From a candidate division WOR-3 bacterium (lineage in GTDB: Bacteria > Hydrothermota > Tepidihabitantia > Tepidihabitantales > JBDRVQ01), in NCBI GenBank assembly GCA_039801905.1, contig JBDRVQ010000016.1, positions 1 to 38,915 of the forward strand: a DNA stretch of 38,915 nt. Reading direction: 5' to 3'. The notes below the pieces were generated by a model. That model saw nothing but the letters and a program-made list of their open reading frames with translations, had not been told where the DNA came from and did no database searches. How positions within the stretch are numbered: position 1 is the stretch's first letter; each line of letters starts with the position of its first letter. Of this stretch, positions 32,231 to 38,915 are shown in pieces. The position numbers and the translations under genes are program-made.

Positions 32231-32746
32231 CTATTTGAGAAAAATCTCACAAACCCGCTCCAACCTCTCTCCTTCCGAAGTGATCTTTTCCAAACCGATG
32301 ACCAGATAAAGCCTCTTTTGGGGAATACCATTGAGAATCAAATAATCGGCGATTACCTTCCCTTTGCGCCAAGTGAAATCCCAAGGGCTGGAATAACTCT
32401 TCAATAAATTTGGGGAAAGGGAAGTAGGTCCGTAGTTATAAATATAGACATCGCTCGTCTCTTTCACCGCCTCGGAGATAAAAGAGAATAACTTCTCTTT
32501 TCCCTCCTCTTTTAAGAAAAAGACCTCATCCTTGGGAAAGAGATCGTCCCAAGAGAGAAGAATACTCATTTTTTCCTTTTCTCCCTCCCCCATCTTTCTC
32601 TTCAATTCTCCAATTTCCTCCTGCCACATCCGATTCTCATCATAAAGGCGCAGGAAACTATCGCGCAGGGGAACATATTTTAGGTTATAAAAGATTAAGA
32701 AGGCGAAAAGGGTGATTAAAAAGAGAAAGGTCATTAGGTATTTCAT
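32231..32746 (-). CDS. Divergent OmpA/MotB-like protein with N-terminal membrane anchor
   Basis: The product has 171 residues. One N-terminal membrane helix (LMTFLFLITLFAFLIFYNL) is followed by a short coiled coil (LYDENRMWQEEIGELKRKMG) and a region that resembles an OmpA/MotB domain: SWDDLFPKDEVFFLKEEGKE at the start, and WRKGKVIADYLILNGIPQKRL corresponding to the family's SxxRAxxVxxYLxxxGI. The usual GHTD motif reads YNYGPT, so peptidoglycan binding may be lost or altered. It overlaps the valS stop as ATGA and is followed at once by the DUF5683 gene. Confidence 0.6.
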   Translation of the reverse strand: MKYLMTFLFLITLFAFLIFYNLKYVPLRDSFLRLYDENRMWQEEIGELKRKMGEGEKEKMSILLSWDDLFPKDEVFFLKEEGKEKLFSFISEAVKETSDVYIYNYGPTSLSPNLLKSYSSPWDFTWRKGKVIADYLILNGIPQKRLYLVIGLEKITSEGERLERVCEIFLK

Positions 32747-35352
32747 TTCAGATAGAATAGGTTATTTTCTAATCTCTGCAACTTTTCCGATAGTTCTCTC
32801 TTCCGCGCCTCTTCCTTCTCCTTCACTTCGGCTTTTGCCTTCTTTAAGAAGTTTTCATCCTGAAGGCGCATCTCAATTTTTTCTAATTCCTCTTTCAGAG
32901 CGGAGATCTCCTTTTTAATCCTCTCTTCCTCTTTTTTCACATCAATCACTTCGCCCAAAGGGAGATAGAACTCAAAATCCTTTGTGGAATAGGAAGATGA
33001 TTGGGGTGGCCTCTTCTCATCAAATTTAATCTCTTTAATCCCCGCCAAGTTTTTTAAGTGTGCCATATTTTCCAAAAAGAACTCCTGCAATTCCTTTTTC
33101 GTAAGCGAAGGGTTGATGATTAAGGTAAGTTCCACCTTGGGGTCAATCCGCATCTCACTCCGAATCGTCCTTATCCCTTTAATCAAATCTAAGAAGGGAT
33201 AGACCATCTCGCCTTTTGGGGAAAGGGTGAGGGGGATTTCCTCAGGCCATTTCTCCTCTAAGACACTCTTCCCAAAATTAAACCGCTGATAGATCTCTTC
33301 GGTGATAAAAGGCATAACCGGATGTAAAACTTTTAGGTAGTTGCTAAATACCGAATAAAGGACACTGAGGCAGGCTCCGTCTCTTTCTTTAAGCCTTTTT
33401 TTAGAAAATTCCAGATACCAGTCGCAGAAGGTGTGCCAGAAGAACTCATAAAGGGAATTGGCATAACCAGAAAAGTTATAAGATTCAAGATAGTGATTGA
33501 TGGTATTTAAGAATTTATTAAATTCGGTGATGACCCATTCGTCAATTGGGGTTAAAGGATATTCTTCCTTTTTTGTTTTGGCATCTTTGAGATAGGGATA
33601 AATTAACCTTGCCGCATTCCAAATTTTATTAGCAAAGTTTCTTCCTAAGAGGACCCGCTCCTCCCAGAAACGGAAACTCTGGGATTGGGTCTCCAGATAA
33701 GTTAAAGTAAATCTTAAAGCATCGCTTCCGTATTTTTCAATCAATAAATTTGGGTCAACCCCAATCCCCCGAGACCGACTCATCCGCTCCCCGGATTGGG
33801 TCAAGACCGTGGAATGGATATAGACCGTATGGAAGGGGATCTCTTTCGTGAAAAAGAGACTGGAAAATATCATCCTCGCTACCCAGAGGAAGATGATATC
33901 CGGATCGGTGACTAAGACATCAGTTGGGTAGAAGAATTGGAAATCCTCGGTCTTTTCGGGCCAACCCAAGGTAGAAAAGGGCCAGAGGGCAGAAGAGAAC
34001 CAGGTATCAAGGATATCTTCTTCCTGTCTTATCTTTTTACTTTGGCATTTTGGGCATTCCTTCGGGTCAGTGCGGCTCACGATTATCTCCGAACAATCTT
34101 CACAGTAGAATACCGGAATTCGGTGTCCCCACCAGAGTTGTCTTGAGAGACACCAATCTTTAATATTTTCCATCCAATCCAAATAGACCTTTTCCCAGCG
34201 CCTGGGGAAAAATCTCACCCTCCCTTCCTTTACCACTTTAATCGCCGGATCTGCCAATTCCTTCATCCTTAAAAACCATTGTAAGGAGAGGAGGGGTTCA
34301 ATCGGCGTCTCACACCGGACACAAATTTTTAATGGTAAGGTATAATCCTCTTCTTTAATTAAAAGCCCTTCTTTTTTTAGGTCCTCTAAGATTTTATTTC
34401 GGGCTTCCTCCCGGCTCAGACCATAATAATTTCCTCCCTCCTTAGTAATTTTCGCATCTTCGTCAATCACCTTAATGAAAGGTAAATTATTCTTCTTACC
34501 AATCTCAAAATCAATCGGGTCGTGGGCGGGTGTCACCTTAACCGCCCCGGTGCCAAATTCCTTATCCACTAAGGAGTCAGTAATGATGGGAATTTCCCTT
34601 GCCATCAAAGGCAGAATAACCTTCTTGCCAATCATCCCCTGATACCGCTCGTCACTTGGATTGACCGCTACCGCGGTATCACCAAGCATCGTCTCCGGTC
34701 GGGTGGTAGCGACAATGATGCCATCTTCCCCATTTAACCCCGGATAACGAATGAACCACAATTTCCCCGGAATTTCTTTTGCCTTCACTTCCAAATCGGA
34801 TATTGCCGTCTTGCATCTCGGACACCAGTTAATAATCCTATAATCCCGATAAATTAAACCTTCTTCGTAATACCGGACGAATGCCTCCCTTACCGCTTTG
34901 GAACAGACCTCATCCAGGGTGAAGCGGAGTCTCTGCCAATCGCAGAGACAACCAAGACTCTTTAACTGATTGATAATCTCCTTTTCATATCTCTCCTTCC
35001 ACTGCCAGGCAAATTCTAAGAACTTCTCCCTTCCCAAATCAAACCTCGTCTTCCCTTCCTTCTTTAAGGTCTTCTCAATCTGATTGTGGGTGCCGATGGA
35101 GGCGTGGTCGGTTCCGGGAATCCAGAGGGCGGAGAAACCAGCCAATCGTTTCCTCCTGATTAGGATATCCTGTAAGGTATTATTTAAGGCATGGCCAATA
35201 TGTAAAGAACCTGTGATATTGGGTGGGGGGATGGCGATTGTGAACTTCTTCCCTTTTCTCTCCGGGTGGCAATAGCCATTCTCTTCCCAAAAAGAGTAGA
35301 TTCTCTTCTCTACCTCTTTGGGATTATAAACCTTATTAAAATCTCCACTCAT
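32743..35352 (-). CDS. valS: Valyl-tRNA synthetase
   Basis: The product has 869 residues. It charges tRNA-Val. The class I HIGH motif is intact (GSLHIGHAL, residues 51-54); KMSKS reads RMSRS (about residue 522). The editing domain (IIVATTRPETMLGDTAVAVNPSDERY, GTGAVKVTPAHDPIDFE) and several zinc-ribbon Cys pairs (CPRC, CVRC, CEDC, CPKC) are visible, and a C-terminal coiled-coil tRNA-binding arm ends the protein (KKEEERIKKEISALKEELEK). The ATG is 6 nt after a TATACT box, which predicts a leaderless mRNA. It heads a unit with the OmpA/MotB-like and DUF5683 genes. Confidence 0.97.
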   Translation of the reverse strand: MSGDFNKVYNPKEVEKRIYSFWEENGYCHPERKGKKFTIAIPPPNITGSLHIGHALNNTLQDILIRRKRLAGFSALWIPGTDHASIGTHNQIEKTLKKEGKTRFDLGREKFLEFAWQWKERYEKEIINQLKSLGCLCDWQRLRFTLDEVCSKAVREAFVRYYEEGLIYRDYRIINWCPRCKTAISDLEVKAKEIPGKLWFIRYPGLNGEDGIIVATTRPETMLGDTAVAVNPSDERYQGMIGKKVILPLMAREIPIITDSLVDKEFGTGAVKVTPAHDPIDFEIGKKNNLPFIKVIDEDAKITKEGGNYYGLSREEARNKILEDLKKEGLLIKEEDYTLPLKICVRCETPIEPLLSLQWFLRMKELADPAIKVVKEGRVRFFPRRWEKVYLDWMENIKDWCLSRQLWWGHRIPVFYCEDCSEIIVSRTDPKECPKCQSKKIRQEEDILDTWFSSALWPFSTLGWPEKTEDFQFFYPTDVLVTDPDIIFLWVARMIFSSLFFTKEIPFHTVYIHSTVLTQSGERMSRSRGIGVDPNLLIEKYGSDALRFTLTYLETQSQSFRFWEERVLLGRNFANKIWNAARLIYPYLKDAKTKKEEYPLTPIDEWVITEFNKFLNTINHYLESYNFSGYANSLYEFFWHTFCDWYLEFSKKRLKERDGACLSVLYSVFSNYLKVLHPVMPFITEEIYQRFNFGKSVLEEKWPEEIPLTLSPKGEMVYPFLDLIKGIRTIRSEMRIDPKVELTLIINPSLTKKELQEFFLENMAHLKNLAGIKEIKFDEKRPPQSSSYSTKDFEFYLPLGEVIDVKKEEERIKKEISALKEELEKIEMRLQDENFLKKAKAEVKEKEEARKRELSEKLQRLENNLFYLK

Positions 35353-35358
35353 CTTCCC

Positions 35359-35386
35359 AGTATACTAAAAAAAAATTATCGGTCAA
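35359..35386 (-). promoter_or_regulatory. Promoter giving a probably leaderless mRNA for valS
   Basis: TTGACC (35381-35386), a 16-bp spacer and TATACT (35359-35364); the ATG at 35352 follows after 6 nt. Confidence 0.7.
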
Positions 35387-35421
35387 CTAAAAAGGAAAAT
35401 ACTTTTGATAAAAATTCTAAT

Positions 35422-36720
35422 TTAAAATCCGAGTAAAGAGCGAAGTTTTAATAAAAGGATGTGGAAAAGGTAAGCGATTGGGATTAATAAAATAAGCCTT
35501 AATTCCCAAGAAAGGTTGGCTTCAAATACATCAAGAAGCGCCCAAGAGGAGAGGATCCCAATCAAAAGATTGGTATACCGGTCCCATTGGCTATCCCGCA
35601 ATTCCGTTATCTTATGAAGTGAATCTAAGGTGGAATCTACAGATTCCTTCGTTAGCCAATAGAAATGTAAATGGGTGTTTAGTTGCTCTTTGGTAAATCT
35701 CACATCTTCTAACCAAATTTTTGCCAAGGCTTCTTCATTATCTTTCAACTCCTTTTTCCTCAGGAGTTTTTCCAGCCCTTCTTGAATAATTTCTATCTCC
35801 TTTATGTATCCTTTCAAGGTTATGAGGTTTTGAATATATTCTGAGCGAAGAGCACTTATTTCAATTGTCCTTGCTTCCGTCTTTTTTAAGATTTTCACAT
35901 CAGTTTCCCCTTTTGGTCCTTTTACCCTGATCAATTCTCCTATACCCAAATCTCTTATCCTCTTCTCTTGGTCATTGAGGTCTTTTCTTAGAAAAAGGCA
36001 GGAGTTGATAGCATAATAAAACTTGTATCGGTTTAGAAAGAGAAAAGGGAAAATTTTATGGATAAGTTCAGCAATAAGCCATATATTTTTATCCTCTTCC
36101 CAGTAAAGGACTACTGGTTTTTCCTTCCTTTCTAAGTTTATTGCCAGATAGCCCCAAGGGAATGAAAACAAGTTAATCTCATCTTCGGGATAGTGAAGAG
36201 ATTCCATAATTTCTGAGGCAATTGTCTTTGCCACTTCTTCTTCGCACTTTTCAATTTCTGCCACTGGGTAATAGGTTTCGCCAATGTAAGCATGCTGACC
36301 ACTGGATGTATTTTGTAATCCCGCGGTGTCTAAAATCTCTTTTTCCAGCAAAGAAAAAATCTGAGGGGAATGTTCACCTTCCAAACAATAACCGATTTGC
36401 ATTCGGAGAGCGTCATCATAAGCCCGAGTCCATAATTCCAATTTCTGATTAGGATTTACCACTTGCCAACCGGTGCTCAATATTCGGACATCCATAAATA
36501 AATCTTCTCTTCCCTCCTGGCCAAAGATAATTTTTTTAGTTCTTTCTAAAAACTCTTCAACTTCTTCTTGGGGAAATGGTTCGTTCGGTTTTACTTTTTT
36601 CCAGCCGGCGGAAAGAAATTCTCTGATTGCTTTCTTATGCCATTCAAATTCACTTTCTTTCTCTAATCCGTGCCAGCGAAAAAGAAAAATGGATTGATAA
36701 ATTGTTGGGTCCTTAACCAT
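35422..36720 (-). CDS. Unknown protein with coiled coil and two C-terminal membrane helices, CHAT-cluster gene
   Basis: Not recognised with certainty. The product has 432 residues: a mixed alpha/beta N-terminal part (about 1-290) with IYQSIFLFRWHGLEKESEF, WHKKAIREFLSAGW, FMDVRILSTGW and KPVVLYWEEDKNIWLIAELI; a helical, probably coiled-coil part (about 300-385); and two membrane helices at the end (YTNLLIGILSSWALLDVF and LRLILLIPIAYLFHILLLKL). The large soluble part probably faces the cytoplasm, anchored by a hairpin. It ends a four-gene unit with a TPR-CHAT protein. The overall plan recalls the large partner of described CATRA (caspase and TPR-repeat-associated) conflict systems, but I claim no sequence match. 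It has no Shine-Dalgarno; TATAAT (36728-36733) lies 7 nt before the ATG without a good -35. Confidence 0.65.
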   Translation of the reverse strand: MVKDPTIYQSIFLFRWHGLEKESEFEWHKKAIREFLSAGWKKVKPNEPFPQEEVEEFLERTKKIIFGQEGREDLFMDVRILSTGWQVVNPNQKLELWTRAYDDALRMQIGYCLEGEHSPQIFSLLEKEILDTAGLQNTSSGQHAYIGETYYPVAEIEKCEEEVAKTIASEIMESLHYPEDEINLFSFPWGYLAINLERKEKPVVLYWEEDKNIWLIAELIHKIFPFLFLNRYKFYYAINSCLFLRKDLNDQEKRIRDLGIGELIRVKGPKGETDVKILKKTEARTIEISALRSEYIQNLITLKGYIKEIEIIQEGLEKLLRKKELKDNEEALAKIWLEDVRFTKEQLNTHLHFYWLTKESVDSTLDSLHKITELRDSQWDRYTNLLIGILSSWALLDVFEANLSWELRLILLIPIAYLFHILLLKLRSLLGF

Positions 36721-36728
36721 AAGATATA

Positions 36729-37100
36729 TTATAAAGTTTCTGCTCTTTTAATAATTTCCTTTATCCGCTCCACCAAATTTCTTTCAAATTCCTTAGGCGA
36801 TAAAACCTGTCCTGTGGGGAGGCCAGGGGTTTCTTCCTTTCGCCCGACCATTTCCTCAGATGGTATCCCTCGGGTAGGAACCTTTGTTTCCACTCCCAAA
36901 ATTAGGCCTGTAGTGAAAGGGTGTCTTTGAAAAAGGGAAATAACTTCTTCCGTCCATTTGCGAAGGGATTCTTTCTCTGGGATTAAATTCTGAGAGGACT
37001 TTTTCAGACCTTCTCGGAAATCATTCCAGGAATCACCGAGATTTTTTTTAATCTCCCCTAACCTTTCTTCTAATAAACTAACGAGTGTTATTGCCTCCAT
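36729..37100 (-). CDS. Small charged helical protein, CHAT-cluster gene
   Basis: Not recognised. The product has 123 residues. The first 60 residues are helical and charged (SLLEERLGEIKKNLGDSWND, REGLKKSSQNLIPEKES), followed by RHPFTTGLILGVETKVPTRG and a Pro/Gly-rich linker (RKEETPGLPTGQ), and a final charged helix (FERNLVERIKEIIKRAETL). No signal peptide, membrane helix or Cys is present. GGAGG lies 5 nt before the ATG. It sits 13 bp after the zf-TFIIB gene and 8 bp before the membrane protein gene, so it is probably a cytoplasmic adaptor or inhibitor of the cluster (inference). Confidence 0.6.
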   Translation of the reverse strand: MEAITLVSLLEERLGEIKKNLGDSWNDFREGLKKSSQNLIPEKESLRKWTEEVISLFQRHPFTTGLILGVETKVPTRGIPSEEMVGRKEETPGLPTGQVLSPKEFERNLVERIKEIIKRAETL

Positions 37101-37113
37101 TTTTCCCTCCTTA

Positions 37114-37566
37114 TTATTTCTGCCAATAATTCCACAACTTCATAAAAATTCCTTTTTTTATTTCGCCCTCTTTTATCTTCGGCAAATACGGTTCCACATA
37201 TTGATAAGCCTTTTTTAATTCTCCGTCATCAAGCCATACCCCACATCCCTTCGGACAACCATCAATAAGAAAAGTCTTATTCTTTTCCGCACAATACCAA
37301 TAGTTAGAAAGTCTATTGCCACAACGGGGACATTGATAACTTCCTTCCTTTCCCCTCTCAACTCCTACACTTCCTTCCCAACTCTTTTTCAATTCCTCCG
37401 GTAGATTATCGTATCCCCTTTTAAGGATTTCTAAAAGTTCTTGCCCCTTAAAATCAAACCAGACACCTTCGCAATTGGGGCATTGGTCAACTATTACCGT
37501 CTTAACTTTAATCTCCTTCAAAGGGAATTTCTTTCCACATTTGGGACAACCTAACATTCCTTTCAT
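37114..37566 (-). CDS. Double zf-TFIIB zinc-ribbon protein, CHAT-cluster gene
   Basis: The product has 150 residues with two zf-TFIIB-type zinc ribbons. The first is CPKCGKKFPLKEI...DQCPNCEGVWFDFKGQELLEI (about 7-46), the second CPRCGNRL...LIDGCPKGCGVWLDDGELKKA (about 79-117); both keep the four Cys and the (V/I)W(F/L)D turn. Such ribbons bind zinc and occur in small proteins of unclear role that may bind nucleic acid or protein. The second ribbon has an extra residue inside its CPxC knuckle (CPKGC). A consensus promoter overlaps the end of the CHAT gene and places the ATG 6 nt after the -10, so this gene and the two below it can be expressed apart from the CHAT gene. Confidence 0.85.
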   Translation of the reverse strand: MKGMLGCPKCGKKFPLKEIKVKTVIVDQCPNCEGVWFDFKGQELLEILKRGYDNLPEELKKSWEGSVGVERGKEGSYQCPRCGNRLSNYWYCAEKNKTFLIDGCPKGCGVWLDDGELKKAYQYVEPYLPKIKEGEIKKGIFMKLWNYWQK

Positions 37567-37572
37567 ACTTTA

Positions 37573-37600
37573 ATTATATTCAATTTTTCCTTAATGTCAA
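37573..37600 (-). promoter_or_regulatory. Consensus promoter giving a probably leaderless mRNA for the zf-TFIIB gene
   Basis: TTGACA (37595-37600), a 16-bp spacer and TATAAT (37573-37578), all 12 positions consensus. The -35 overlaps the CHAT stop codon and the ATG at 37566 follows after 6 nt, with no Shine-Dalgarno. Confidence 0.85.
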
Positions 37601-38915
37601 TCGGCGCCGAAGCATTGAAATCCTGCCCAGTGATAGGGATGGGAAAAGGGCTTATCCTCAGAAAATTGAGAAAGGGAACCGGTTAATAACCCTAAAAGGT
37701 ATCCTGACTTTCCCTTTGCCCAATCTAATAATTCTTCCTTTGTCGCTTCCTTTAACCATAACTGGGCTTCCCTTAATGCCCCTCCCTTACCCATATTCTT
37801 ATTAAATATATTGTCATAGGTTCTTATCATTATTAAGGCAGTTGAAATATCAGAAACTGTCCAAAGACTACCAATCACCGTTGGTGCACCGGCATAAAGA
37901 AATCCTGTATGTAAACCGATACTCTCATCGGCAATATCCCGAAAATCAATTAAACCAGTCTCACAAGCAGAAAGGGAAACAAGCCAACTATTGGGAATTT
38001 TTCCTTTGTCAAAAATTTCATAAAGTTCTAAACATTCATTATTCCCTAATAGCAAACGGGAACTTAAATCCGAGCCTAAAGAATATTCCCCATAGGTTGA
38101 AAGATGGATTATATTAAATTGACTTATCCTTTCCAATAAATAACTCTTATCAACTACTTCTCTAATGTGGGTCTCTTTCATCGCAAATCCCTTTTCGATC
38201 TCTTGCACCTCTACTTCTGAAAATAGAAGGGGAAAAGGAGAAGGCGGATTGGCAATGGCAAAGAGACTATCCCTACTTTTTCTCTCTTCTTCCCTTCTAT
38301 AACATAAGTCCAAAAGGGTGCAGTTTGGGGCATAGGTTATCTCATACTCATCAATAAGATATCTCCCATCTTCTTTTTGACAGGCATGAATTGGTAAGAT
38401 ACTTAACCCTTTATTGGGAATGATTACAATCTTTTCACCTTTCTCAAACCTTTTCTCTTCAAAGACCTTTGCCAATAAGTCCTCATATAAGGGTTTTAAG
38501 TTATTAAACCAATTTTTCTGCTCCTCCACCACTACTTTTTCTGTCTCTTCCTTTCCCTTTTCCAAAACGAGTCTCCTAAAATTACCAACTATATTTTTAT
38601 AATTAAAATAACGATAGACCCAACCATCAATTGGCTTATTTCCATCAAACTTCACCAAAATCTCCCTTAACCTCTTATCATTAAATCCTGGAACATTTAT
38701 AAATTCAAAACCATTCTTTGGTTTTATAATAAATACATAAGTCTCTTTATTAGTGACCCGGAATAAAACAATTGTCCTTCCAATCCTATTTGCCAAATCC
38801 TTAATTCTTTCAAAGTTTAGTGGTTTTTTAATCTCTTCCTCTTTTTCTCTCTCTATTCCCTTATAAATAATAAAGTCTAAAATTGTCCTCCCTTTCCCCC
38901 TTTCCGAATATTCCA
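37597..38915 (-). CDS. TPR-CHAT caspase-like protein with Tyr in place of the catalytic His, 5' end outside window
   Basis: At least 438 residues are visible and the frame is open to the right edge, so the start is outside; the TTG at 38796 is an internal codon. The first visible residues (EYSERGKGRTILDFIIYKGI) resemble the last TPR-like helix that precedes CHAT domains. The CHAT domain follows: KIVIIPNKGLSILPIHAC, YEITYAPNCTLLDLC, NIIHLSTYGEYSL, WLVSLSACETGL, GFLYAGAPTVIGSLWTVSD and the C-terminal HPYHWAGFQCFG. CHAT proteins are caspase-fold Cys proteases with a His in the first core motif (xxxHG) and Cys in SACET. Here the Cys is present (codon 37963-37965), but the His position reads Tyr (TYG, codon 38092-38094). 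It may be a weak or inactive protease, a regulator, or use another His. Confidence 0.88.
   Translation of the reverse strand, partial: EYSERGKGRTILDFIIYKGIEREKEEEIKKPLNFERIKDLANRIGRTIVLFRVTNKETYVFIIKPKNGFEFINVPGFNDKRLREILVKFDGNKPIDGWVYRYFNYKNIVGNFRRLVLEKGKEETEKVVVEEQKNWFNNLKPLYEDLLAKVFEEKRFEKGEKIVIIPNKGLSILPIHACQKEDGRYLIDEYEITYAPNCTLLDLCYRREEERKSRDSLFAIANPPSPFPLLFSEVEVQEIEKGFAMKETHIREVVDKSYLLERISQFNIIHLSTYGEYSLGSDLSSRLLLGNNECLELYEIFDKGKIPNSWLVSLSACETGLIDFRDIADESIGLHTGFLYAGAPTVIGSLWTVSDISTALIMIRTYDNIFNKNMGKGGALREAQLWLKEATKEELLDWAKGKSGYLLGLLTGSLSQFSEDKPFSHPYHWAGFQCFGAD

Noticed and set aside
33743-33800. RMSRS in ValRS as a broken catalytic motif
   Set aside because: Conservative Arg-for-Lys changes are tolerated in this motif, and the rest of the enzyme is intact.

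Overview
The window looks like chromosomal DNA of an anaerobic bacterium of the FCB superphylum, most likely an uncultured candidate phylum of the WOR-3/Stahlbacteria kind. The phylum is inference. The evidence is five secreted proteins ending in a type IX secretion (T9SS) style C-terminal sorting domain, a PorV/PorQ-like outer-membrane protein, a DUF5916 barrel protein, a 2-oxoacid:ferredoxin oxidoreductase operon and an oxygen-sensitive-type acyl-CoA dehydratase activase. Gene packing is very tight, with many ATGA/TAATG overlaps and convergent genes that touch at their stop codons.

Layout. 1-455: 5' part of an IS256-family transposase running off the left edge, with a good promoter and a stem-loop before its RBS. 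550-765: a degenerate 12-bp-period repeat, followed by a small unknown gene. 1479-11147 (+): a beta-propeller protein, a secreted M23 peptidase with CARDB, Kelch and sorting domains, fabH, then porG, a flavoprotein-porD fusion, porA and porB. 11171-19083 (-): four more sorting-domain proteins (a HExxH metalloprotease, an unknown protein, an SBBP propeller, an S15/CocE hydrolase). 19595-23245 (+): lolA-like gene, hotdog thioesterase, rimO, MFS transporter, with a tRNA-Glu embedded antisense between the last two. 23252-23491: a second 12-bp-period repeat. 23654-30727: lipoprotein-like protein, DUF5916 protein, transaldolase-family aldolase, SpoIID protein, dehydratase activase and purA. 30727-35352 (-): PorV-like protein, DUF5683 protein, OmpA/MotB-like protein and valS. 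35422-38915 (-): a four-gene cluster of a TPR-CHAT caspase-like protein (cut by the right edge), a double zf-TFIIB protein, a small charged protein and a coiled-coil protein with two C-terminal membrane segments.

How genes work together. The sorting-domain proteins, the PorV-like protein and the LolA-like protein together describe an active envelope and secretion programme. FabH and the oxidoreductase genes form one tight operon linking 2-oxoacid oxidation to acyl-CoA supply. The CHAT cluster is the best candidate for a new defence or regulated-proteolysis system, although its CHAT domain lacks the usual catalytic His.

Two patterns cut across the window. First, many genes have a TTGACA/TTGACT-like -35, a 16-bp spacer and a TATAAT-like -10 ending only 4-9 nt before the start codon with no Shine-Dalgarno, which predicts leaderless mRNAs. 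Second, two unlinked non-coding regions carry the same exact 12-bp-phase degenerate repeat with a TTARACCCY core and a similar 3' flank.
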